Source: Brachybacterium ginsengisoli (GTDB lineage: Bacteria; Actinomycetota; Actinomycetes; Actinomycetales; Dermabacteraceae). From it: DNA of 64,000 bases. Positions 55,229-63,378 of this stretch are shown here, one piece after another. Below the pieces are notes generated by a model, which did no database searches, was not told the origin of the DNA, and saw nothing but the letters and a program-made list of their open reading frames with translations. The DNA lies in contig NZ_CP023564.1 in the NCBI RefSeq assembly GCF_002407065.1, positions 1,364,001-1,428,000 of the forward strand, in the 5' to 3' direction. Both the position numbers and the translations under genes were made by a program. Position 1 is the first letter of the stretch. The number at the start of each line of letters is the position of its first letter.

Positions 55229-55528
55229 ATGGACGAGGACCATGTCGACGATGACACGCGTGCAGAGCTGTCCCTGCTCGACTTCGCCGGTGAGGACACC
55301 GACGAGGCCGAGCTGACCTGGCAGGAGCGCGCCCTGTGCGCGCAGACGGATCCAGAGGCGTTCTTCCCGGAGAAGGGCGGCTCCACCCGTGAGGCGAAGA
55401 AGGTGTGCGTCTCGTGCGAGGTGCGCGCCGAGTGCCTCGAGTATGCCCTCGAGAACGATGAGCGCTTCGGTATCTGGGGTGGGCTGTCCGAGCGTGAGCG
55501 CCGCAAGCTCAAGCGCCGGGTGGTCTGA
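55229..55528 (+). CDS. whiB2: WhiB-family transcriptional regulator (WhiB2/WhmD type)
   Basis: 99 residues from ATG 55229, with AAGGAG 8 nt upstream; GTG 55196 would add 11 residues but is less well placed. The four iron-sulfur cysteines are C37, C60, C63 and C69 (CAQTDPEAFFPEKGGS, VCVSCEVRAEC). GIWGG lies at 81-85 and a basic tail ERRKLKRRVV follows. The acidic N-terminus is typical of WhiB2/WhmD, an essential septation/cell-division regulator acting with sigma factor. Its promoter has a clear palindrome. A short gap leads to the next gene. Confidence 0.93.
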   Translation: MDEDHVDDDTRAELSLLDFAGEDTDEAELTWQERALCAQTDPEAFFPEKGGSTREAKKVCVSCEVRAECLEYALENDERFGIWGGLSERERRKLKRRVV

Positions 55529-55540
55529 CATCCTTACCTG

Positions 55541-58500
55541 GTGAACGACCGGCACATCACCGCGGTCGTCCTGTTGCACGGGACGACGTCCGCATCGACC
55601 CATGACGCGCTGCGCGCAGCGCTGTCCGCGCAGACGCGCACCCCGGATCGGATCGTGGCCATCGCCCCCTCCGATCTGCCGGAGGACGTGCGCGAGCGCC
55701 TCGAATCGGATCTCGCCGCCGGGACGATCCACCGCATCCTCCCCGTCTCCGCCTCGCTGAGCCGCGCGGGTGCCGTCCGGGAGACGCTCGAGAGCCTCGA
55801 CGACCTCACCGGCGCACCGACCACGGCTCCGGGCGAGCGGGTCGACGACGGTCCCGCCGGCCGCGCCGGCTCCGGCGATCCCGAGGTGCAGGGCGCCGAG
55901 GAGGACGGCCGGGCCGGGGGGCGTCGCGCGCGCGAGGTGGACAGCGCCGCCGTCGAACGGGAACGGACCCAGAAGGCGGAGGACCTCGCCAAGGTCCCGC
56001 TGCGGCTGCGCCGTCAGCGATCCCACTCGGGCCGTCGGGTTCGCGCCGCCGAGAGCGCGGCGGACGAGTCCTGGCTCTGGTTCGCCGTGGACGGGGCCCC
56101 GCCCGCGCCGGACGCGCTCGAGCACCAGCTGGAGATCATCGAGGTCTCGCCGAACACAGCCGCGGTGGGCGCGAAGCGGGTCCGCCACGCCGATCCCGAC
56201 GCCGCCGAGGGCGATGAGCTCCTTGGCATCGAGGGCGCCGATGCGCTCGTGGACGTCGGCCTCACCCTCACCCACGGCGGGCAGATCATCACCGGCGTGG
56301 ACCCCGGGGAGATCGACCAGGGCCAGGCGGACTGGCGTCACGACGTGCTCGCCGTGCCCCTGCCCGGGATGCTCGTGCGCGAGCGGACCCTGCGCGAGAT
56401 CGGCGGCCTGGACCCGGATCTCCCCGCGCCGTGGGCGGAGATCGACCTGTGCCGTCGCATCTGGCGCTCCGGGGAGCGTGTGGCGGTGCAGTCCTCCGCC
56501 CGTGTCCTGCACCCGCATCCGACCCGGCCCCTGCTCGAGCGGCTCCAGGAGCAGCGCACCGGTCAGCATCTCGCGCTGCTCAAGCAGCGTTCGCTCCTGC
56601 ATGCCCTGGTGACGCTGCTGGTGCTGCTGCCGCTGATGACCGTCGTGCGGATGCTCGGCGCCCTCGCCGCCTCCGTCCCTCGCGTCGCCATGATGGAGCT
56701 GCGCGCCTCGACGGCGGTCCTCCCGCGGGCACGCCGAGTCCTCGGCCGGGGCCTGCGCGAGCGCCGCTGGGCGCGCGTGCCGCGCGGCCGTCTCGCCCCG
56801 CTCTACGTCCCGCGCGGCGAGGGCCTGCGCCGCTGGGTCGACGACACCTGGACCCGGATCTTCGCCGACGACGACCGCCGGCGCCAGATCCGCCGCACCA
56901 CCTGGGGGGTCGCCGGGACGCGCCACGGCCTGGACGACGCGGACTACGGCCGCCACATCGTGTGGACCGCCGTCGTGGCGCTCGTCGCGAGCGTGGTGGG
57001 GCTCGTGGCCCTGCGAGGTCTCTTCGGCCGTGGCGAGCTCTCCGGGCCCGGCCTGCTCGCGATCCCGCGGAGCCGCGCCGACCTCTGGGACGCGGCCTGG
57101 TCGAGCTGGATCCCCGGCGGGCTGGGGGAGCGCGGCCCGGCGGATGCGCTGGTCCGGCTGCTCGGGCACCTGCCCCTGGGAGGCTCCCACCTGATCGAGG
57201 TCCTGGTGTTCGCCGCCGTCCCGGCCAGCGCACTGTTCGCCTGGTGGGCGTCCGGGGCGCTCACGCGGGCGGTCGGGGCGCGCCTGGTGATCGCGAGCGT
57301 CTGGGCGCTGGCGCCGTCGCTGCTGACCGCACTGAGCGCGGGGGCCTGGCCGCTGCTGCTGGTCCATGTCCTGCTGCCGCTGCTCGCCCTCGCCGTCGGC
57401 CGCGCCATCGGGCTGCCGCACAAGGTCTCCCAGGCGAGCGTGTCCGCCGCGGCGGCCGCGGGGCTCCTGCTGCTGGTGATCGGCGCCGTCCAGCCGGTGC
57501 TGGTCGTGCTCGCCGCGCTGGGGCTCGTGCTGGTCGCGGTGGCGACGCCGGGACGCCGGCGCCGGCTCCTGTGGGTGCTGCTCCCGTCCCTCGCGCTGCA
57601 TGCCCCCTACCTCCCCACGTACATCGGACAGCCCGGCACGGTGCTCGCCGTCGCGGGGACGCCGTCGAGCCCGGCGACAGCCTCCACCGTCGACCTGCTC
57701 GGCCTGTGGCCGGTGGCCCCCGGTCTGCAGAGCCTGCTCGAGCCGCTGGTGGGGGTGACCGCCGCCGGTCTCCTCCCGCTGCTGCCCGTGGCCCCGGTGG
57801 TGCTCGCAGCCCTGGTCGCGCCGCTGCTCGCCGGGGCCGCCGGACGCGTGGGCCGCTTCTCTCTCCTCCTCGCCGCTCTCGGCCTGCTGACGGCCCTGCT
57901 GGCCCGCAGCACCTGGACGGCGGTCGCCGACGAGCAGCTCGTCACCCCGTCGCTGCACACCCTGCTCAGCGCGGTCCTGCTGGCGCTGGCCGTCGGCGCC
58001 GGGGCCACCTTCGACGCCCTCGCCCGGCGCGAGGAGCGGGATGGCCGCGTCCGACGTCTGGTCACCGGCGCCGTGGGAGCCCTCGTCGCCGCCGCCTGCC
58101 TGGTCTCAGTGATCGGGTGGGCACTGGTCCTGCCCGGTCAGCTGCGGGTGGACCGCACCGAGGGCGGCGAGGTTCCGGCGGCAGCCGCGGACCAGGGCCG
58201 CACCGGCGCCCGCTCCCGGGTGCTCGTGCTCGAGCAGCGCTCCGACGGGACGGTGCAGGCCGACCTCGCCGTCCACGGCGGCGACACGGTGATCCAGCAT
58301 GCGGTGGTGCCCGACGCCCGGGACGTGGACACCGTCCGCGCCGGGGATCCGGTGGACGGCGATCCCGCCTCGACCGCGCTGCGGGAGGCGGTGGCGGGGA
58401 TGCTCTCCTCCACCGGCACGGCCGACGAGCAGGACGAGCACGCCGCGGTCCCCGAGCTCGCGATCTCCTACGTGGTGGTGCGCGGCGATCTCGAGGAGCA

Positions 58501-58948
58501 GACCGACCTCCGCGGGATCCTCGACAGCTCCACCGAGCTGGAGAAGGTCACCGAGGGCGACAACGGCGGGATGTGGCGTGTGCTCGACGCGTCGCCCCGC
58601 GCCGTCGTCCGCGGCGGCTCCGCACCGGTCGCGCTGGACAGCGGCGCCATCGATGCCTCCGGCACGGTGCCCGTCGCCGGCGACCCGCGCACGGTGGTCC
58701 TCGCGGAGCGCTTCGACACCGGGTGGCGGGCCACCCTCGACGGCTCCGAGCTCGAGCCCGTCGAGGTGGACGGCTGGGCGCAGGGCTTCGTGGTCCCCTC
58801 CGGCGCCGGGGGAGAGGTGGACGTGCATCGGGAACAGCCGCTGCGTCTGCTCTGGCAGGTGCTGCTCTACCTCGCCGTCGCCCTGACCGCGCTGATCTCG
58901 ATCCCGTGGCGCGTCCGTTCCCGCTCGACGGAGGAGATGTATGGCTGA
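55541..58948 (+). CDS. Large multi-spanning glycosyltransferase-like membrane protein
   Basis: 1135 residues. N-terminal ~310 residues are GT2-like: ITAVVLLHGTTSASTHDALR, then LWFAVDGAPPAPDALEHQLE, where the DxD is degraded to VDG, and AEIDLCRRIWRSGERV. A first TM pair lies near 345-380; residues ~460-830 hold about ten to twelve further helices; an extracytoplasmic C-terminal domain (~860-1110) and a last TM near 1105-1125 follow. This gene typically sits after whiB2 in Micrococcales. The weak DxD makes catalytic activity uncertain. The stop overlaps the DUF5719 start by 8 nt. Confidence 0.8.
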   Translation: MNDRHITAVVLLHGTTSASTHDALRAALSAQTRTPDRIVAIAPSDLPEDVRERLESDLAAGTIHRILPVSASLSRAGAVRETLESLDDLTGAPTTAPGERVDDGPAGRAGSGDPEVQGAEEDGRAGGRRAREVDSAAVERERTQKAEDLAKVPLRLRRQRSHSGRRVRAAESAADESWLWFAVDGAPPAPDALEHQLEIIEVSPNTAAVGAKRVRHADPDAAEGDELLGIEGADALVDVGLTLTHGGQIITGVDPGEIDQGQADWRHDVLAVPLPGMLVRERTLREIGGLDPDLPAPWAEIDLCRRIWRSGERVAVQSSARVLHPHPTRPLLERLQEQRTGQHLALLKQRSLLHALVTLLVLLPLMTVVRMLGALAASVPRVAMMELRASTAVLPRARRVLGRGLRERRWARVPRGRLAPLYVPRGEGLRRWVDDTWTRIFADDDRRRQIRRTTWGVAGTRHGLDDADYGRHIVWTAVVALVASVVGLVALRGLFGRGELSGPGLLAIPRSRADLWDAAWSSWIPGGLGERGPADALVRLLGHLPLGGSHLIEVLVFAAVPASALFAWWASGALTRAVGARLVIASVWALAPSLLTALSAGAWPLLLVHVLLPLLALAVGRAIGLPHKVSQASVSAAAAAGLLLLVIGAVQPVLVVLAALGLVLVAVATPGRRRRLLWVLLPSLALHAPYLPTYIGQPGTVLAVAGTPSSPATASTVDLLGLWPVAPGLQSLLEPLVGVTAAGLLPLLPVAPVVLAALVAPLLAGAAGRVGRFSLLLAALGLLTALLARSTWTAVADEQLVTPSLHTLLSAVLLALAVGAGATFDALARREERDGRVRRLVTGAVGALVAAACLVSVIGWALVLPGQLRVDRTEGGEVPAAAADQGRTGARSRVLVLEQRSDGTVQADLAVHGGDTVIQHAVVPDARDVDTVRAGDPVDGDPASTALREAVAGMLSSTGTADEQDEHAAVPELAISYVVVRGDLEEQTDLRGILDSSTELEKVTEGDNGGMWRVLDASPRAVVRGGSAPVALDSGAIDASGTVPVAGDPRTVVLAERFDTGWRATLDGSELEPVEVDGWAQGFVVPSGAGGEVDVHREQPLRLLWQVLLYLAVALTALISIPWRVRSRSTEEMYG

Positions 58949-60572
58949 GAACTCCGCTCCGCACCCGGCGAGCGATCCCCGCCCGGCGCCCGCCGTCCGA
59001 CGCGGCGGGGTGCGCCCCCTGCTCGCCCTCGCCTCGCTGGTCCCGCTCGCGCTCGCCGTCGCCGCCGTCTCCACGACCGACCGGCCGGATCAGACGACGA
59101 TCGAGCACGCCTCCGCGCAGTCGCAGCCCGGAGCGAGCACCTCCTGGTGCCCCGGTCCGGTGACGCTGCCCGAGGAAGCCCTGGATGCAGGATCCGACGA
59201 TGAGCTGGGCGTCACCCCTCCCAGCGCCGCGATATCGCTGCGCGCGGTCGCCGCCGAGCCCGCCGCCTCCGTGCTCTTCGGCCGGGTGAGCGCCTCGCAG
59301 ACCCTGCAGGAGGAGGACGGCTCCGTCCGCGCGCCCAGCATCTCGGCGGAGGACGCCGACGGCACCGTCATCAGCGACCGGCCCGCCTCCGAGGACCTGG
59401 GCGTCTCGGTCCTGGAGGAGACGAGCTACACGGGCCGCCCGCACGTGAGCTCGGCGACCTCCGAGGGCGGCCGCGCGGTGGCCGACTCCGTCCAGAGCAC
59501 CCTCACTGCCGACGGCGACTACCGCTCCCTGTCGCTGACCCGCTGCTCGGAGCCGGCCACCGAGGCCACCTTCCTGGGCGTCTCCACCGGGACCGGTTCC
59601 AGCTCCGTGCTCGTGCTGCGCAACCCCACCGAGCGCCCCGCCACCGCCTCGGTGCAGCTGTGGACCGCCGATGGCCCGGCGTCCATGGAGGGACGCAGCC
59701 AGGTGGTCGTGGCACCGGGCGAGGAGCAGCGCGTGCTGCTGGAGTCCGTGGCCCCGGGACAGGACGCCGTCGGCGTGGGCGTCTCCGTGCTCGGCGCGCC
59801 CCTGTCGATGCACGTCCAGAGCACCGAGCGGGACGGCCTGACCCCCGGCGGCGCCGAGATCCTCGCCCCTCTCGCCGCGGCGGACACCGAGCTCCTCATG
59901 CCCGGGGTGGACGTCGCCGGGACGGACCCCGCCCTCGTGCTCGCCAACTCCCAGGGCAGCGACACGAGCGCCTCGGTCGAGGTGGTCGGACCGGACGGGC
60001 CGGTCGACGCCGCGGCGCTCGAGGAGATCGACGTCCCCGCCGGGACCGTGGTCAGCACGCCGCTGGAGGGCCTGCCGGACGGCACCTACTCCGTGGTCGT
60101 CCGGTCCGAGGCCCCGCTGACCGCCGTCACCCGCAGCGTGCGCACCGGCGAGAAGCTGGCCGGGGACACCCTCGGCGCCCCGGTCGACTTCGCCCTGGTC
60201 TCCCCGGCGCCGGCGATCGGCTCGCAGGCGCTGACCGCCCTGCCCGGCCAGGGATCCGTCGGGCAGCTGACCCTGATCGGCACGGAGGACTCCGCGGTCA
60301 CGGTGGTCCCGATCGCCGCCGACGGCTCCGCCGGCGAGCCGATCGATCTCGAGGTCTCGGCCGAGTCCACGGCCTCGCTGACCTCCGATCAGCTCGAAGT
60401 GGGCGGTCGGCGCGCCGTGGGCGTCACGGTGGTGCCCGAGGTCCCCGGCAGCGTCCACGCCGGGTGGACCCAGCGGGAGGGCGGCGGCGAGAACCCCTCG
60501 CTGATCTCGTCCTTCCCGGTGCTGCCCGTGCAGGGCGGACAGGACGCCGTCACGGTGCAGGTGGCTCGCTGA
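58941..60572 (+). CDS. DUF5719 secreted/anchored protein
   Basis: 543 residues. One N-terminal hydrophobic helix (LLALASLVPLALAVAAV, ~32-48) acts as signal anchor. The long extracytoplasmic part contains repeated beta-domain segments (VLVLRNPTERPATASVQLW, ALVLANSQGSDTSASVEVV) typical of DUF5719. Function is unknown; it is always next to the giant glycosyltransferase-like protein, and the overlap suggests a complex at the cell surface. TGGAGGAG precedes ATG 58941. Confidence 0.8.
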   Translation: MAENSAPHPASDPRPAPAVRRGGVRPLLALASLVPLALAVAAVSTTDRPDQTTIEHASAQSQPGASTSWCPGPVTLPEEALDAGSDDELGVTPPSAAISLRAVAAEPAASVLFGRVSASQTLQEEDGSVRAPSISAEDADGTVISDRPASEDLGVSVLEETSYTGRPHVSSATSEGGRAVADSVQSTLTADGDYRSLSLTRCSEPATEATFLGVSTGTGSSSVLVLRNPTERPATASVQLWTADGPASMEGRSQVVVAPGEEQRVLLESVAPGQDAVGVGVSVLGAPLSMHVQSTERDGLTPGGAEILAPLAAADTELLMPGVDVAGTDPALVLANSQGSDTSASVEVVGPDGPVDAAALEEIDVPAGTVVSTPLEGLPDGTYSVVVRSEAPLTAVTRSVRTGEKLAGDTLGAPVDFALVSPAPAIGSQALTALPGQGSVGQLTLIGTEDSAVTVVPIAADGSAGEPIDLEVSAESTASLTSDQLEVGGRRAVGVTVVPEVPGSVHAGWTQREGGGENPSLISSFPVLPVQGGQDAVTVQVAR

Positions 60573-60615
60573 GCCGCAGAGCGGCGAGACGTCCGGCACA
60601 CTCCGTCGGCCGGGG

Positions 60616-61071
60616 TCAGTCGGTCCAGGCCTCCGGGTCCACGTCCTCCGGGGCGATGCCGAGCAGCGCTCCGATCTGCTCGGCGAGCACCTGGCGCACC
60701 AGGGTCTCGAGCTCGTTCTCGTCCTCGCAGCGGGTCTGCAGCGGTCGCCGATAGACGATCACCCGGGCGGGATGCTCCCGTGAGGGCGGGATCACCCGCC
60801 CCAGCAGGACCCGCGCCTCCTCCCAGGGCGCCGGATCGGACGGAGGCACCTCCTCGACCATCACCTGCAGATGCTCGAGACGGCGGGGGAAGCGTGCGGC
60901 GAGCGCCGCACCGGCGTCCGCCACGAGGTCGTCGAAGCGTTCCCTGCGGGTGAGGTGCCCGGGCAGGTGGGGAGGGATCAGGTCCCAGCGTCGGCCTCGT
61001 CCGCGACGATCGCGGCGACGGGGACCCTGGCGGGGCCCCGGGGCACCGGGGCGCAGCGGCTGGACATCCAT
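60616..61071 (-). CDS. Metallopeptidase-family (zincin-like) protein with degenerate active site
   Basis: 151 residues. Basic Arg/Gly-rich N-terminus, then FDDLVADAGAALAARFPRRL and VIVYRRPLQTRC, the minimal zincin fold of the DUF1025 family. Where canonical members have HExxHHxG, this protein reads LAEQIGALLG, so both histidines are lost and only the Glu remains. It is probably not an active protease and may be structural or regulatory. Convergent with DUF5719 and divergent from DUF3499, a conserved arrangement around whiB2-manB. Confidence 0.8.
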   Translation of the reverse strand: MDVQPLRPGAPGPRQGPRRRDRRGRGRRWDLIPPHLPGHLTRRERFDDLVADAGAALAARFPRRLEHLQVMVEEVPPSDPAPWEEARVLLGRVIPPSREHPARVIVYRRPLQTRCEDENELETLVRQVLAEQIGALLGIAPEDVDPEAWTD

Positions 61072-61169
61072 GGCCGCACTCTATCGGCCCGGAGAGCGAG
61101 CTCACCGTCCTGACGGGCCGTGGCCCGTGGTGCGGGGCGCGCTGTCGACCGCCCCCTCCTCCGCCTGCG

Positions 61170-61175
61170 TAGACT
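61170..61175 (+). promoter_or_regulatory. -10 box for DUF3499-manB
   Basis: TAGACT, then 6 nt to the GTG start at 61182: leaderless promoter candidate. Confidence 0.55.
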
Positions 61176-61181
61176 GCGGGG

Positions 61182-61580
61182 GTGCCTGCTCGAGAATGCT
61201 CCCGGACCGCCTGCTCCAGTCCCGCTGTCAGCTCGCTGACCTTCGTGTACGAGGATTCCACCGCGGTGCTGGGTCCGCTGTCGCGGCTCAGCGAGCCCCA
61301 CGCCTACGACCTCTGCCGGGACCACGCCTCACGCATGACGGCACCCCGCGGATGGGAGCTGCTGCGGGTCGCCGGGGCGGAGGAGGTCAGCGACGATCTG
61401 GTCGCCCTGGCCGATGCCGTGACGCGTCGACAGGACCCCGCGGAGACCACCTCGCCCGCGACCGCACCGGGCTCCGGGCGGACCCCGTCCACCCGCCCGG
61501 GCGTCGAGCACCGCGCCCCCGGGCCGGGCGAGCAGACCTCGCCCCGCCACCTCCACGTCGTCAGGAGCCCCCGTGACTGA
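61182..61580 (+). CDS. DUF3499 protein
   Basis: 132 residues. The conserved N-terminal part is RECSRTACSSPAVSSLTFVYEDSTAVLGPL followed by EPHAYDLCRDHASRMTAPRGWELLR, with Cys/His residues that could bind a metal. The C-terminal half is Pro/Ala/Thr-rich and likely disordered. Function unknown; strictly associated with manB in actinobacteria. The GTG start is leaderless, and the stop overlaps the manB start by 8 nt. Confidence 0.85.
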   Translation: MPARECSRTACSSPAVSSLTFVYEDSTAVLGPLSRLSEPHAYDLCRDHASRMTAPRGWELLRVAGAEEVSDDLVALADAVTRRQDPAETTSPATAPGSGRTPSTRPGVEHRAPGPGEQTSPRHLHVVRSPRD

Positions 61581-63366
61581 GCAGAGCACCCCACAGACCT
61601 CCGCCGCCCCCGGGCGCAGCGATCTCTCCGGCATCGTGCTCGCCAACGACGTGCGCGGCCGCGCCGGTGACACCCTCACACCGGAGATCGCCCGTGCCCT
61701 TGGTGCGGCCTTCGCCGACCAGCTGGATGCCCCCGCGATGATCGTCGCCCACGACATGCGCCTGAGCTCACCGGAGCTGTCGCGAGCGGTGATCGAGGGG
61801 GCCGTGCGTCGCGGTGCGATCGTCGCCGACGCCGGGCTGTCCTCGACCGATCAGCTCTACTGCGCCTCCGGCCTGCACCACGCCGCCGGCGTGATGGTCA
61901 CCGCCTCCCACAACCCCGGCGGTGACAACGGCTTCAAGCTGTGCCTGCCGGGTGCTCGCCCCATCGGGCGGGACTCCGGTCTCGAGGAGGTCCGTCGCGG
62001 AGCCGAGGCGTATCTCGACGCCGGCGAGATCCCGCAGAGCGGCGAGGGACGCGCCGAGGGCATCGACACGCTCGAGGACTACGTGGCAGCTCTCCAGGGC
62101 CTCGTCCCCCTGCCCGCCGGGCGCTCCGTCAAGGTCGTCGTCGACGCGGGCAACGGCATGGCCGGGCGCACCGCGCCCGCGGTCCTGGGGACGCTCGACC
62201 AGGTGGAGCTCATCGGTCTCCACCTCGAGCTCGACGGCAGCTTCCCCCACCATCCTGCCGATCCGCTGCGGCCGGAGAACCTGCGCGACCTGCAGGAGGC
62301 GGTGATCCGGGAGGGGGCCGACCTCGGTCTCGCCTTCGACGGGGACGCCGATCGCTGCGTGGTCCTGGACGAGCACGGGACCCCGGTGCCGCCCTCGGCG
62401 ATCACCGCCCTCATCGCTCAGCGGGAGATCGCGCGTGCCCGCGCGGGCGGGCAGGACCGACCGGCCGTGGTCGCGAACCTGGTCTCCTCCCGTCACGTCG
62501 CCGAGGCGGTCCAGGAGGCGGGCGGCGAGCACGTGCGCACCCCCGTCGGTCACACGCTGATCAAGACGATCATGGCCGAGCACGGTGCGGTCTTCGGCGG
62601 GGAGCACTCCGCGCACTACTACTTCCGCGACTTCTACTTCGCCGACTCGGGCATGCTCGCCGCCCTGCACGTGCTGACCGCGCTGGTCGAGACCGACGGC
62701 ACGGCCTCCGAGCTGGTCTCGGCCCACTCCCCGTACGTGGCCAGCGGGGAGATCAACTCCCGCGTGGCCGACGCGCCCGCGGCCCGGGAACGGGTGCGCG
62801 CGCACGTCGTCGCTTGGCCCGGGGTGAGCACCGATGATCTCGACGGCCTCACCGTCGAGCACTGGGGTGAGGAGCTCCCGGCCGAGGAGCGGTGGTGGTT
62901 CTCGCTGCGCTCCTCGAACACCGAGCCGCTGCTGCGCCTGAACGTCGAGGCTGTGGAGGAGGCGACCATGGTCCGGATCCGGGACGAGGTGCTCGCGATC
63001 GCGACGGCCGACGCGACGGGGATGCCTGCTGCGGGCGACGGCGCTGACGACGCGGCCGACGGAGCCTCGGCGGTTCCGCTCGGGAACCCGGATGACACGA
63101 GGTCGGCTGACGAGACCTCGGCGGCCGTCGGCACAGGATCACCCGCCGGCACGGAGCTGCCCGCCGGCACGGAGCTGCCCGCCGGTGCGAGCGGCGCGGA
63201 CGTCCCCGAGTGGGTGCGGTCCATCCTGCGCTGCCCCGACTGCGGCGGCGAGCTGCGCGATGTGGAGCGTGCCCTGCAGTGCACGAGCTGTGCTCACGTC
63301 CACCCGGTCGAGGGCGGCATCCCGGTGCTGATCGAGGGGCGGAACGAGGCTCCGACGCCGTCCTGA
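61573..63366 (+). CDS. manB: Phosphomannomutase fused to a Trm112-like zinc-ribbon domain
   Basis: 597 residues. Residues ~15-475 are a phosphohexomutase: active serine S112 in TASHNPGGDNGFK, metal loop FDGDADRCVV, GGEHSAHYYF and phosphate loop RSSNTEPLLRLN. It interconverts mannose-6- and mannose-1-phosphate for GDP-mannose. A ~70-residue Asp/Ala/Thr-rich linker with an 18-bp tandem repeat follows. Residues ~548-590 are a Trm112/YcaR-like zinc ribbon with C554, C557, C570 and C573 (RCPDCGG, CTSCAHVHPVEGGIPVLIE). In many relatives Trm112 is a separate downstream gene. GTG start overlaps DUF3499. Confidence 0.9.
   Translation: MTEQSTPQTSAAPGRSDLSGIVLANDVRGRAGDTLTPEIARALGAAFADQLDAPAMIVAHDMRLSSPELSRAVIEGAVRRGAIVADAGLSSTDQLYCASGLHHAAGVMVTASHNPGGDNGFKLCLPGARPIGRDSGLEEVRRGAEAYLDAGEIPQSGEGRAEGIDTLEDYVAALQGLVPLPAGRSVKVVVDAGNGMAGRTAPAVLGTLDQVELIGLHLELDGSFPHHPADPLRPENLRDLQEAVIREGADLGLAFDGDADRCVVLDEHGTPVPPSAITALIAQREIARARAGGQDRPAVVANLVSSRHVAEAVQEAGGEHVRTPVGHTLIKTIMAEHGAVFGGEHSAHYYFRDFYFADSGMLAALHVLTALVETDGTASELVSAHSPYVASGEINSRVADAPAARERVRAHVVAWPGVSTDDLDGLTVEHWGEELPAEERWWFSLRSSNTEPLLRLNVEAVEEATMVRIRDEVLAIATADATGMPAAGDGADDAADGASAVPLGNPDDTRSADETSAAVGTGSPAGTELPAGTELPAGASGADVPEWVRSILRCPDCGGELRDVERALQCTSCAHVHPVEGGIPVLIEGRNEAPTPS
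63145..63180 (+). repeat. 18-bp perfect tandem duplication in manB linker
   Basis: Two adjacent identical copies of GCCGGCACGGAGCTGCCC (encoding AGTELP), followed by a partial third copy. It lies in the linker between mutase and zinc-ribbon domains and suggests recent slippage. Confidence 0.85.
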
Positions 63367-63378
63367 GCTCCGGACCGC

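Noticed and set aside
53261..57958. Very long minus-strand open frame through the giant glycosyltransferase gene
   Set aside because: Its composition is Arg/Gly/Gln-rich without domains and it is antisense to a well-supported plus-strand gene; only its last 239 codons (TIGR03089) are real.
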